Assembly: GCF_019703515.2 (NCBI RefSeq)
Contig: NC_059347.1
Location: 19,800,001-19,864,000, forward strand
Source of the DNA: Myxocyprinus asiaticus
Lineage: Eukaryota > Chordata > Actinopteri > Cypriniformes > Catostomidae
Reading direction: 5' to 3'
Length of the DNA: 64,000 bases
Shown: positions 29,567-42,300 of the stretch, piece after piece
Position numbering within the stretch: the stretch's first letter is position 1
How the letters are laid out: the number at the start of each line of letters is the position of its first letter
The notes under the pieces: generated by a model
Told to the model about the DNA's origin: nothing
Database searches by the model: none
The model's input: only the letters and a program-made list of their open reading frames with translations
Translations under genes and position numbers: made by a program

Positions 29567-30725
29567 ATTTTTGCAGGTTGTTCAGTTTACTTAATTAAAA
29601 TTATTTAAAGCACATTTTGTCTTAACTTGATTTCATTACGTTCTGTCCAATTAAATTATCAAATGTAAGTTTACTTAATCAATTTGAGTTAGTACTTCAT
29701 GAATACTTTTTGTAACATTGAAACTGGGCAGGGGATTTCCATTTTCCATCATGCTTTGCAGGGACACTTTGGGGTGAACAAATGTTGAAACTAAATGTTA
29801 TTTTATGAATGTTTTGAGTAAGATAAGAATAGGAAGAAATGTGTTCATGTTTAATGTTGTGTTATATTGGCATTTAAAAGGATTGTCTGTTAGGCTGGAA
29901 TTTTTGGAGTTACCATTGTGGTGAAGATTGGAGTTTGTTCTTAGGTTGAGTATGGACTCTCACTTTTGGTTATACTCACCTAGCATACACTAATAGTTAA
30001 CAAAATTAATTTAACTGGACCAACTTAAGACTTTTATTTAGATTTTATCTAATTGGTCTGACAAAAATGAATTTAAGTTTGTACAACTAGAACAAGTCAG
30101 TTCAAACCTATTCTTTTTTGTTAGAAATTTTTCATTTAATTGCATGGGAACATTTTCCTTAATTTAGTTAAGTTCAGTGAACTTCTTTTTTCTATACTTT
30201 TTTTAATTTTTTTTTTGTTGTTTTTTTTTTGAGTGCATCCTGTTAGTCTCTTGGGGGTGTTGAGGTGCTGTCAAATTAAATCATGCTCGATTTGACCCCT
30301 AAATGGTTTTCAGGAGACTTGAAGCATACTGTAGAGTGGTTAGGGACAGATTTGCAGATTTGCATTAAGGTGTCCATGATGATTTTTAAGGCAATAAATT
30401 GTCAGCATTTTAAGTACATAAACAACAGATGATTTGTTGAAAATGTACATTGAACCAGTTGTTGAAAGGGCTCAAAACCAAAGACCAAAATCCCAACTGC
30501 ACATGGTTGTGTAGTGTATTCTTCTATTGTGAGGGAGGATGGTGTGGGGCTAATTATGAGAGGGTACTTTATAAGAAACATACCCAGGAGGGGCAGAGGG
30601 GTGTGAGAGTGGAGGGGTGGAGCAGAGAGTGATCGTAAAATTGAGAGATGGGAGGCTGAGGGATTAAATGGGGGTGGGAAAACGTTTTACTTGAGGGTCC
30701 CATTTAACTGTTGTCAAACTAGAAG
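29311..30725. other. Gene-free stretch with simple repeats
   Basis: Contains (CA)n at 29508-29561 and T-rich runs near 30185-30230. No exon recognised. Confidence 0.55.
29508..29561. repeat. (CA)n microsatellite
   Basis: About 26 CA units. Confidence 0.95.
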
Positions 30726-30777
30726 CTATTTATATTTTTAAGCAGGAGTGGAGAATTTTATTTAGATAGTCAGCTAT

Positions 30778-31852
30778 CTTTTATCTAACATGAGATCTTT
30801 TTCAGATGATCTCAGAAATTTGGCCAGAATTGATCGGGGCTTGTCTCCCTCTGCGGATCTCCAAGTGGGGACTCTGTAACCTTGCTTGATGTAATGATGA
30901 GTCAGCGGAGTTGAGATCCATGTGCAGCTTTAATAACAATAAATGTAGTAATACAGACAGGCAGGGGTCAGTCACCAGCAATAGTAATATCCAAGGCAAT
31001 CCAGAGAGGTAGTCAATAAACAGGCAAGAGGTCAGGGCAGGCAGCAGACAATCACATGTTATATCCAGGTAAACAAAGCAGTAACAGTAGGCAGGCAGCA
31101 ATGGGTTAAAACAGGGTAAACAGTCCAGGATCATACACAGGTAAGGCAGTAAACTTAGATAATGCTCAGAAATGTCAGCCAGGGCAAAACAAGACTTTGC
31201 AAAGACAGAGAGTGAGAGTGAGTCTTAAATAGCTGAGTAAATGGGAAACAGGTGAGCAGGTAATCAGTGCCAGGTACGGGGATTATGGGAAATGGAGTTC
31301 AGAGAGTTAAAGTCAATACTCAGGTGATGGCGCCCTCTGGTGGTGAGTGGAGGAACTACAGAGGCGGGATTCGTGACACTTGATTTCCAACTTATGCCCT
31401 GTTATGTCGAGCAGACTCGGGAAGAGCTCGTCTAAGATTTTCACCATATCTCGGCCTAAATTCTCAGGAATTCCAACAATTCGGACGTTGTTTCGCCGAT
31501 TACGATTGTCCAAATCCTCCAGTTTTTCCCAGATGTGCTGCAAATCTGTCTTGGTCGCTAGCGGGTTAGCTCTCCGATGACTCCAGATAATCGATCCATT
31601 TCTCGATGTCCCCAATTCTTGTAACCAACTCATCTCCATGGCCATAATCGATCGACATATTACAGCAAGATCCTCCAAGTCCACTACGACCTTCGCCAGC
31701 ATCACTGACATGCTGGATAGTTGACACTGAATTTCTCCCGCCGCACCATCCAAACTGAGTCCCCGGTCTGCGGCCCTGTCAGGGGTATCAGCTTGAGCAC
31801 GTAAGTTTCTTTTAATGTCTCCAGAGCCGGAGGATTTTGAATTCTTTGACAT
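30778..31852 (-). pseudogene. L1 ORF1 fragment interrupted by a solo LTR
   Basis: The ATG is at 31852. Coiled-coil-like residues are followed by LEDLDNRNRRNNVRIVGIPE and a DELFP segment, the RNA-binding (RRM-like) part of L1 ORF1 proteins. The frame is cut at 31379 by the LTR and resumes below 30875 with DKPRSILAKFLRSSEKD, then stops. In a full L1 this protein coats element RNA. Confidence 0.75.
30875..31378 (-). mobile_element. Solo LTR within L1 ORF1
   Basis: About 504 bp, read on the minus strand as TGTCACGAATCCCGCC to GGTTACA, with TG/CA ends. A TATA-like TATTTAAG lies near 31232-31225 in minus orientation. L1 ORF1 coding sequence is present on both sides. No matching target duplication is visible. 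Its ends resemble those of the solo LTR at 53720. Confidence 0.6.
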
Positions 31853-32041
31853 ATTGTCTTCATAGAACAGTTATTAAACAGAGTGTATCGATCTCACTGG
31901 TTTAAGACACAAAAAGAATTAAAACTAGCAAAGTTTGCAGAGCTCTTCGTTCACACGTCCGACCCTCGCATGGTGCCACGCGACTCTAGCTTTTTATATT
32001 TTTAAGCAGGAGTGGGGAATTTTATTTAGATAGTCAGCTAT

Positions 32042-32899
32042 TAATTTGCATCATCTGTTTCAAACAGAAAAGTGTGAGATCAACCGATCAACAGCAGTTA
32101 AAGATGCACACTTATATTTTTACAAATTTTACACACAGAATTTCACACAAATTTTGCACAGAAGTTTAACTAGTACTTTTTATACAACTCCATGTTTTCT
32201 CCTTTAATAAAATAAAGCAGTCAACAGTGCCCATCCCTTTTCCCTGACGCCCAGTCTCCTATAGGCATACAGCCAGCTTGGTCATTTAGCAAAACAATGG
32301 GACTCAGGAATCTGTGCAATCAAACGTGGGACAATTGACAGATGGGATGAAGAATAATTGTGTTATTACACAGATGAATTATACTCCATTGTTCTCAATA
32401 TCAAAGGTGATAATACTGCACTACACAGTTTTCAGTGGAGCACTTGTATAAAATCACCTGGCTGCTGCAATAGTATGAATAGGGATTAAAGAGTTAGCAA
32501 TTTACAGTAAAGGATAATTGAATGTCTGACTGCCTTGCAACAATGTATAATTTCATCATGCCAAACCTTCTTAAATTTTTGCTACTACTGTATATTTTCT
32601 TGTTTTTCAATGCAATCTTTTTCCAGTAAAGTTTCTGATTGATCATGTATTTGCTCTGTAAGTATATGGTTCCAATAATTAATTTTATGAAAACATTTAC
32701 TGTACTGTTCATAAAATGCAGCATCCACAGTGTTTTATCAACAGCTAAATGTGCTTTAAGAACAATAATTTCTGCTTCTCTTCTTTTCCATTCATCTTCT
32801 CATTATCATTATTGTACAGTAAATCTTCAAAAAGACTATTGGTTTAGAGGTTAATTGTTTAGAATTTATTATGAGCTTTATTATGATCTTAATTATGAG
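32042..32899. other. Gene-free stretch
   Basis: AT-rich, no recognisable exon or element ends. Confidence 0.55.
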
Positions 32900-33679
32900 C
32901 AGGGTTGGGAGGGTTACTTTTGAAATGTATTCCACTACAGATTACAGAATACTTGCTGTAAAATGTAATTTGTAACGTATTCCGTTAGATTACTCAAGGT
33001 CAATAACGTATTCTAAATACTTTGGATTACTTCTTCAGCACTGGTAGATTTTTTCACTTGTTTTGAATATAAAAACTCTGCCAGTACAGTAAGACAAAAT
33101 ACACATGTTAAAAATACATTCTCTGAAAAAACTAAATATTAGATATTTTTACAGGAAAACAATATAAAAATTATTATCAAGAATATGATTTTTGACCTAA
33201 TATCAAAGGTCTTAATAGAAAAAAATAAATTATGATCCAAAGTGAATTTTCTTGATAAAAAAATATGATCATGCTTTGTAACGTGCATGTAAAATGGCTA
33301 GAAATAGCATTTTAGCTTAGCGTAAAGCTGACCATTTATTTCTATTTCTTGTGCTCCAAACTTACTTCAAACGTACTTCTCTGTCTGCTCGTATGAATGT
33401 AAACACATCATAAGAAAGTGTTTCACCGCTGTTCAAATGCACTTTGGATCGCATAATTTATATGTATTAATGTTTTCCATCTGAAAGGACAAAATATTAA
33501 ATGAAACAAATGACAATAAAATGCAAAGTAATGTCTTCAGTAATCAAAATACTTTTTGAATGTAACTGTATTCTAATTACCAATGATTTAAATTGTAACT
33601 GTAGTGGAATACAGTTACTTATATTTTGTATTTTAAATACTTAATCCCGTTACATGTATTCCGTTACTCCCCAACCCTG
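32900..33679. mobile_element. hAT-like non-autonomous element, copy 2
   Basis: Starts CAGGGTTGGGAGGGTTACTT; ends, on the minus strand, CAGGGTTGGGGAGTAACGGA. Flanked by ATTATGAG (32892-32899) and ATTATGTG (33680-33687), an 8-bp target duplication with one change. It is an inverted homologue of 10850-11699. Confidence 0.85.
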
Positions 33680-33687
33680 ATTATGTG

Positions 33688-34485
33688 GATAAACAAAATA
33701 ATTGTATCTGCATTTTTAAAGCTGAAATGTTTATTAATTTATTCATTTGTTTCCTCAAGAACTAGTTTTGTCTGGATAGAGCAATGAAATTTAACAAGTT
33801 CAAAAGTATATATCAATGCGTATCCCATTCCTTAATTTTTGTTTTCATTTTAAGTAATTGTTATGAGCTTGTTCAACTTGATGAATTTCGAGAGTCTAGT
33901 ATCAATTCTTTTTTCAACAAACGCATTTTAGTATATAGGATTTGGCCTAATCTAGATTAGACCAGGTCAGAATGCTTTTACATGTTATTTTGCTAATCCC
34001 ATTAATAAAAGTAAAAGCACAAAACAGACGTGTGCAGTGAGCATCTGTTATTCTGGTCAAGAGATGCGCACGGTGGCGCCACAGGAAATAATTTTTGTTT
34101 TTACTTCATTCAAACCTGAACCATAGAAGGCGAGAGACGTTTCTGCTTACCTGTTTTAGTTATTATGCGGTTTTAACTAGAGTAGCATATTCAAAATCAA
34201 GGCGTGTAGTTTTATGTTATTTCCGCTCTAGTAAAAACTCACATTCCATTCGAGCGCATTTTTTTTCTCATCAGTCCGTGGAAACTCGTCTGCGAGCCTG
34301 ACCGTGCGCGATCTTCCTTTTGTTCGCAGCTATGTCGTGATTTTTAAAAAATAACAACATGGCATTAATTCTTTGGATTTTCTTCCTTCTTCCATAACAC
34401 CACTTTTGAATTATTTGCGCTACTGATAAAGTGAATTATCTTTCCTCTTTTTTCGTGACCTTTTTGTGTTTCATGTCAAACTGCA
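33688..34485 (+). promoter_or_regulatory. ptgs1: 5' flank and 5' UTR of ptgs1
   Basis: About 800 bp upstream of the ptgs1 start codon. The part at 34,250-34,340 is locally richer in CpG (for example CGTGCGCGATC) and may mark the transcription start. No clear TATA or CCAAT motif was found, in line with the TATA-less housekeeping-type promoter known for COX-1 genes. Start site not determined. Confidence 0.35.
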
Positions 34486-37400
34486 ATGAAAGGTGAGCAA
34501 TATTTTAACCCTATTATAAAATAACGGTCCAGTTGTATATGATGTATATCCACTTTTTTGACAAACTTTTTTTTACTTTGCTTTGTAGTGTTTAGCTGTT
34601 TGCTCAAGTCGACATGTATCCTGCTGCTGAGTATTTCCTTATGTCTTGGTGAAGAAAGCTCAACGTTATCAAATATTGGTAAGTATCACTATTAGTCCTG
34701 TTAAGTTGAAAATACGCCACATAAATAAATAAAAATCATTAATAGTTACATTAGTTGCTTTGGTAACACTTTACAGTAAGGTTCCATTTGTTACCATTTT
34801 AATTAGTTAACATGAACTAACAATGAACAATACTTCTTAAGCATTTATTAATCTTAGTTAATGGCCATTTCATCATGTAGTAATACATTTTTAAAATCAA
34901 AAGTTGTATTTATTAACTATTGTTAATGCACTATGAAGTAACATGAACTAATAATGCACAATTGTATTTTTATTAACCAACATTAACAAAGACTTATAAA
35001 TGCTGTAAGAAATCTGTTGCTAATTGTTAGTTCATGATACTTAAAGCATTAACTAATGTAAACAAATGGAACCATATTGCAAAGTGTTACAGATGTCCCC
35101 CCACCCTAGTCCACTAGATGGACTTAATTTGGTGCCATATTCACGTTTTCTGAACTGAATGATATTCATTCAGTTTTGTATTGTAGCTCCTTGCTTTTTT
35201 CCACTGATAAGTGTTTTCGGAATATTTTGAAAAGGCAAAATTTTGCTTATTTTTCACTGAACAATATTTTAACCACAGTTAATTATTTTAGCATATTCTC
35301 AAACGAATATGCAAAAATGCTCATTAAAAATGAACCTAAAGTCAGTTTTAATGCAAGTATCACATCACATGTGCATTTTAAGGCATTTTCTCAAAAGTTC
35401 TCTAAATTTAAATATAAGTAGCAGCCTACGTTTGTTATTTGAGTATCATTAAACTTTGTTACAGTAGGCTATAATCCAGTGTCAATCCATTTATCACACA
35501 GATTTCCAGCAGGTATACTTTGCATGTGTGTGAGCTAGAAAACTTTCTTTGTTTCATTATGGAATGATGGAAAGTATGGTTGGAGAGGTTGGTTATCTGC
35601 TGCACAATTTGTGCACAGTTACCACATTTCATTACCGCATTGCGTCTGTCATACTGTTGTCAAGTGAAGTAGAGGGTCATGTCACTGACAGTTGTGGGCA
35701 AAGATATGATGCATGTTGTATTTATGAATAGGCCTTATCAGAGGAAGCATTAGTGCCTTATTCCTACTTAAAAGCATAGTTCAGCAGTGGTGCTATATGC
35801 CCTTTTTTCTTTGTTAGCATGTGAATAATGAGAAAAGAAAAATTACTCTTACTATTGCAAACAAAAATCTACTTGTTTAAACTTCCACCTAGCGGTAATC
35901 CTCAGCGATCCATACAAAAAACACATGATGTAATTCCACAGACAAGGCATGCCGGTTGCGTAATAATGCAGCTGTAGCTTCTCATATCTACATGACGCCT
36001 AAAATGCTGTTGTTAAAATGATTGGGGAATGCTAGTCATAACACTAATGGAACCTTTTTCTAACAGCTTTAACGGTATAGTTACTGTACTGTTTTCTCTA
36101 GTGAATCCTTGTTGCTATTACCCTTGTCAAAACCGGGGGCTGTGTGTTCGATATGGCCTGGAGAGATATGAATGTGACTGCACCAGAACCGGACACTATG
36201 GAGAAAATTGCACTATACGTATGTATCTTTAGTCTTTTATCTCATTCCGTATGTCTGTAAATTGCAGCTTGATCTTTCTGTACAGTCATGAAAATTGTGA
36301 AATGTCTACTTTGTGGCGCTAAAAGCAAGTAAAAAGTTCTCCCAAACAGATGAGGATTTGAAGGTTAATGCTCTGTTGAGTTTTAAATGAACAAAACCTA
36401 CCTTGCTAACGTAAACCTTAAACATAAACCTAACCAACAGTGTCATAAATGCTGAAGCAAGTGCGTAATTTTGTGGTGCTTCTATGACACTTTTGGCTCA
36501 CCTGTCGGCTCGCATGTTCTTCAGGACTCATACTCCAGTCCATCGTATTGCAAGTGCAATGCTTTATCAGTTGAGTAACCGCGCAACTTGATCATGCTTG
36601 AATGAGCTTGTAAATGTAGTTGCTTTTTTAATGCAAATGTCAAATGTATGTTTATGACCTGATAATCCCCAGTTTTACTCATCATTTGTGAAAGTGAATA
36701 AAAGTCTTTTCCACAGTACGTACAATGAGTTATGTAAAAATAATTTAGCAAAAATGTAGGTATTGTAAAATTTTTCTATGAGACCAGGTTTATATATTGG
36801 TATTGGTACTTTGTTGTCTGTTTACAACCAAAACTCAGATGCTGGACTGAGCTGAAATGTTTTGCTATGATGTCACAGCCTTTACCTGCCTGAAAAACGC
36901 AACATTTCATTCATTTTCATATTTCATGAAAGTCAAAGTTTTAAGGTATCAAATGAATGTACATAAATGTAATTAAAATAGCTGAATGATTTAAACAGCA
37001 CTCAGAGGTAGTATTATTTTTTCTTTCTTTTTTTCACAAAGCTCTTCTTCTTCAAAATAATGCAGCGTAATATATGCATGTACTTTTTGGAAGTTTGCTG
37101 GCTAGAGTTAGTTATTGGATCAGCCAAAAAAAAAAAAAAAACTTGTGTTGTGAAAGAACTCTGTTTTGTGGAAGCCAATTTCACAGTAGTGCCAATCCAA
37201 TATGTCTAACCAAGTTTTCAGTAGAATTCTATGATATCTCATACAAATGTCCCATGTATTGAACTTTAATTGTACTAATGTAAGAACTCTTTTCACCCTC
37301 TCTTTTCTTTTAGCTGAGTTTTGGACAAGAGTCTATCGGCTTTTGAAACCCAGTCCTAACACAGTCCACTACATCCTCACCCACTTTCAATGGCTATGGG

Positions 37401-37597
37401 ACATCATCAACAAGACGGCCCTCAGGGATTGGCTGATGCATAAAGTTCTAACAGGTTAGTTCTGATACACATACTCGGACATCACTGGTGTGTGGGACAC
37501 CCTGTGTGGGGGTTCTCTGAAGACTTGCTGTAGCCCACCGGATTTACACTTCTAAATGACACAGAAATATAGCAGTGAACAGCACTGAAAATGGCAA

Positions 37598-37662
<65 letters not shown>

Positions 37663-39239
37663 GTGCATCTCAATAAATTAGAATGTCGTGGAAAAGTTCA
37701 TTTATTTCAGTAATTCAACTCAAATTGTGAAACTCGTGTATTAAATAAATTCAGTGCACACAGACTGAAGTAGTTTAAGTCTTTGGTTCTTTTAATTGTG
37801 ATGATTTTGGCTCACATTTAACAAAAACCCACCAATTCACTATCTCAAAAAATTAGAATATGGTGACATGCCAATCAGCTAATCAACTCAAAACACCTGC
37901 AAAGGTTTCCTGAGCCTTCAAAATGGTCTCTCAGTTTGGTTCACTAGGCTACACAATCATGGGGAAGACTGCTGATCTGACAGTTGTCCAGAAGACAATC
38001 ATTGACACCCTTCACAAGGAGGGTAAGCCACAAACATTCATTGCCAAAGAAGCTGGCTGTTCACAGAGTGCTGTATCCAAGCATGTTAACAGAAAGTTGA
38101 GTGGAAGGAAAAAGTGTGGAAGAAAAAGATGCACAACCAACCGAGAGAACCGCAGCCTTATGATTGTCAAGCAAAATCGATTCAAGAATTTGGGTGAACT
38201 TCACAAGGAATGGACTGAGGCTGGGGTCAAGGCATCAAGAGCCACCACACACAGACATGTCAAGGAATTTGGCTACAGTTGTCGTATTCCTCTTGTTAAG
38301 CCACTCCTGAACCACAGACAACGTCAGAGGCGTCTTACCTGGGCTAAGGAGAAGAAGAACTGGACTGTTGCCCAGTGGTCCAAAGTCCTCTTTTCAGATG
38401 AGAGCAAGTTTTGTATTTCATTTGGAAACCAAGGTCCTAGAGTCTGGAGGAAGGGTGGAGAAGCTCATAGCCCAAGTTGCTTGAAGTCCAGTGTTAAGTT
38501 TCCACAGTCTGTGATGATTTGGGGTGCAATGTCATCTGCTGGTGTTGGTCCATTGTGTTGAAAACCAAGAGTCACTGCACCCGTTTACCAAGAAAATTTG
38601 GAGCACTTCATACTTCCTTCTGCTGACCAGCTTTTTAAAGATGCTGATTTCATTTTCCAGCAGGATTTGGCACCTGCCCACACTGCCAAAAGCACCAAAA
38701 GTTGGTTAAATGACCATGGTGTTGGTGTGCTTGACTGGCCAGCAAACTCACCAGACCTGAACCCCATAGAGAATCTATGGGGTATTGTCAAGAGGAAAAT
38801 GAGAAACAAGAGACCAAAAAATGCAGATGAGCTGAAGGCCACTGTCAAAGAAACCTGGGCTTCCATACCACCTCAGCAGTGCCACAAACCGATCACCTCC
38901 ATGCCACGCCAAATTGAGGCAGTAATTAAAGCAAAAGGAGCCCCTACCAAGTATTGAGTACATATACAGTAAATGAACATACTTTCCAGAAGGCCAACAA
39001 TTCACTAAAAATGTTTTTTTTTTATTGGTCTTTTGATGTATTCTAATTTTTTGAGATAGTGAATTGGTGGGTTTTTGTTAAATGTGAGCCAAAATCATCA
39101 CAATTAAAAGAACCAAAGACTTAAACTACTTCAGTCTGTGTGCACTGAATTTATTTAATACACGAGTTTCACAATTTGAGTTGAATTACTGAAATAAATG
39201 AACTTTTCCACGACATTCTAATTTATTGAGATGCACCTG

Positions 39240-39310
<71 letters not shown>

Positions 39311-42300
39311 TTAAAAGAGGACAAAATTGCTCAACACAATATCATCACTATCTTAAAAGATGCATTTAAATTTGTATTTTTGTATTTTACACACCAGTGC
39401 AACTAATGCTCAAGCTTAAAAAAATAGTTCACATGAAAATGAAAATTCTCTTATCATTTACTCACCCTCATGCCCTCCCAGATGTTTATGACTTTCTTTA
39501 TTACGCAGAACACAAACAACTATATTTAGAAGAATATCTCAGCTCTGTAGGTCCATACAATGCAAGTCAACAGGGTCTAAAGATTTGAAGCTCAAAAAGC
39601 ACATAAAGGCAGCATAAAAGTAATCCATAAGACTCCAGTGGTTAAATTCATGCCGTCAAAAGCGATATGATAGATGTGGTTGAGTTCATTTTTTTAAACA
39701 TAAATCTCCACTTTCAAACAACCTTGCTAAGCTCTTCTCACCCAAGAGTTCTTCTCTTTTTTTTGGAGATTCACATTCTTCATGCATATCTCCACCTACT
39801 GGGCAGGGAGGAGAATTCATTGTTAAAAAAAAAAAAAAAAAAAGAAAGAAAAGGACTTAAAGCTAATGTAATTTATGTGACACTAGCGCCACAAAACGGA
39901 ATTGCAAAAATAAACTTTCTTACAAAACAGCTTTCTGAATATGCCCTCCATCTTCCATTGGTCAAATAAAGATATAGCCCCACCCCAACTCATGCCATTG
40001 GTTGAATCACTGTTATTTTGTTTGTATAGACAGGTCACTCAGAATAAACAGGAATTTTCATAGCACCACAGAGACAAAGTGCTTACAGTTTTCGAGAAAA
40101 TTATATGGAGTTTTGTACAAAGGTTCGGGAGGAGCTTGTCAAGTTAGCCCTGTCAATCATAATACAACACATATAAGCAGCTGCTTACCTCACACCCTTG
40201 ACAATTCTTCCGCCATCCCTCCACCACCCCATCTCCTCATTTACTATCAATTTTAACTAACTCCAGTTAACCAGTCTGGTGGGGGGGAACTTAGAGCTCG
40301 AGCCGAGCAGCATGCTCAAGACCCTCATGCTCGAGCCCCTCCTTTATTTGACAGCAAGCCAAATTAGTTTACCCTTAACAACCTGTTTACCATTTCCACT
40401 TCAAGGACTAGGTGGACATGCGAACTTGTGAACCTATGAATGGCTTATAGATGTCTCTGCATATTTAGCTTGGTTAGGAGAAAGTATTTTAACACAGAAA
40501 AAGTTACATACCTCAGCTTTAAATATTGATCTGTTTCTCACCCACACCTATAGTATCGCTTCTGAAGACATTGATTTAACCACTGGAGTCTTATGGATTA
40601 CTTTTATGCTGCCTTTATGTGCTTTTTTGAGTTTCAAAGTTTTGGACCCTGTTGACTTGCATTGTATGGACCTACAGAGCTGAAATATTCTTCTAAAAAT
40701 CTTTGTTTGTGTTCTGCAGAAGAAAGAAAGTCATACACATCTGGGATGGCATGAGGGTGAGTAAATGATGAGAGAATTTTTGTTTTTGGGTGAATTATTC
40801 CTTTAATAGTTCAAGTCTGGCTTCCTTTCATAAGAACAGGAGATAAGTGATAAGTGATTTTTGCTATGACACATAGCAACAGAAGTTCACTTGCACAGTG
40901 CACAAATCAATGTTATTTTAGCACACTGACATGCTGAAGAAATTTGACTCAGTATCTACTTACAGACAATCGATGTGGGGGATGGGTGGGGGGGGGGGGG
41001 GGGTTATGCAGTCTGTAAATCCTCTTAAGTCAACATTACTGTTTGCTATCGACACTGTAGACCGCACATGTGGACAGAAAGTCTTGGCTGTGATTAGATT
41101 TTAGCGTAAATGGCTGTGCTGTTTTCTTTGCTTCGACAAGATTGTTTATAATTTAAATTGCTTGGATATATTTTAGTTGCCAACTCAGTTCGCTGTGTTG
41201 TATCTGAATAGGCTTTTATGGTGTTCTGCAGGTTCTCAGAACAAACAGTACGGTCTTTGAATGGATTTCGTTATGGCTTTTTATCTGTTCTTGCGAAGGG
41301 AGTCTCCTATAACTCAGCATCCTTCCCATATTTACTCAGTCACTGCTCTGTTTTTTGAGTGGCCCCTTTTCTTTTTTATCACTTCCTCCCATTATGCAGT
41401 TGGCACTCCACAATGTTTCCCTTAGTGGACATGAAAGTCAGTTGTGTTTTTTTTATTATGTAAATTTGATGGCAACATATGCAATGGTCAAGAAAGGTCA
41501 GGTCTATCTCCTAAAGTAATTTGCAAACTTATTGTAAATCTGCTCTCATTCCAAGTCCAGCTGCTTGTTGCCATGGCAATGCCCACGTACTTTGCAATAG
41601 GCATCAAATTCCTCATGTCCTTCATGCTGCTGCGGGCCAAAAGATTCTCTTGTGTGAGCCAAGTTACTGACTATCCTGAGATACTGCTCCTGGGAAGTGC
41701 AACTGAAGTTTATCTGTTTATCTGGGAATATTATGAAAAAGTTATATCTTATCATTGTTACAGTTTAAGGTTGCATTTACTATTGTTGGAAATTGTATGA
41801 CCAATACAGATGGTATGGAAATATGCAAGATAAAATAAACATTAGTGTGTTAGGAAATAAGTTGTTGTTGTTTTTTAGGTTGTAAAGCTTTTGACTTACA
41901 ACCATATTGTAAGTAAACCAGAGGAAAATAGTAGGAAAAGGTTTTGTGTTTTTCCAATGTTATTATTGTAAACAACAGCTAAAATGATAATGAAATGTAA
42001 ACAGTTTCATACACAGTTTTTTTTATTTGAAACTTTTTTTAATTTGTTTGTTATTAATTGTTTAAGTTCCTACGATGGTGTATTAGTGCCATAAAAGAAA
42101 AGTTTTTTTAGAATAAAGTCTTGACATTATGAGAATGATATCCCATAACAGGCCTTTCACAAGAATAAAGTCATTCATTTTCGAGAATATCGTCGAAACA
42201 ACATTAGAAATATTTTGAGAATATAGTGAGATTTATGAGAACAGTCATAGCATTATGAGTTAAAAGTTTTATTTTTTTGAGAGTAAAATCATTATTACTA

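Larger units (their letters stand above)
30726..32041 (-). mobile_element. L1 5'-part insertion bracketed by a 52-bp direct repeat
   Basis: A 52-bp segment (30726-30777, CTATTTATATTTTTAAGCAG and onward) recurs at 31990-32041 with two mismatches. Between them lies a minus-strand L1 fragment (5' UTR, ORF1 start) interrupted by a solo LTR. The L1 3' half is missing, so this is not a standard 3'-anchored L1 insertion. Confidence 0.6.

Noticed and set aside
30870..31384. Target duplication for the solo LTR inside L1 ORF1
   Set aside because: The five bases on either side differ (GACTC and CTTGA), so the LTR call rests on its ends and the split ORF only.
41444..41800. 118-codon frame in ptgs1 intron 4
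   Set aside because: No domain, no flanking splice context that joins ptgs1, and composition like the surrounding intron. Probably chance.
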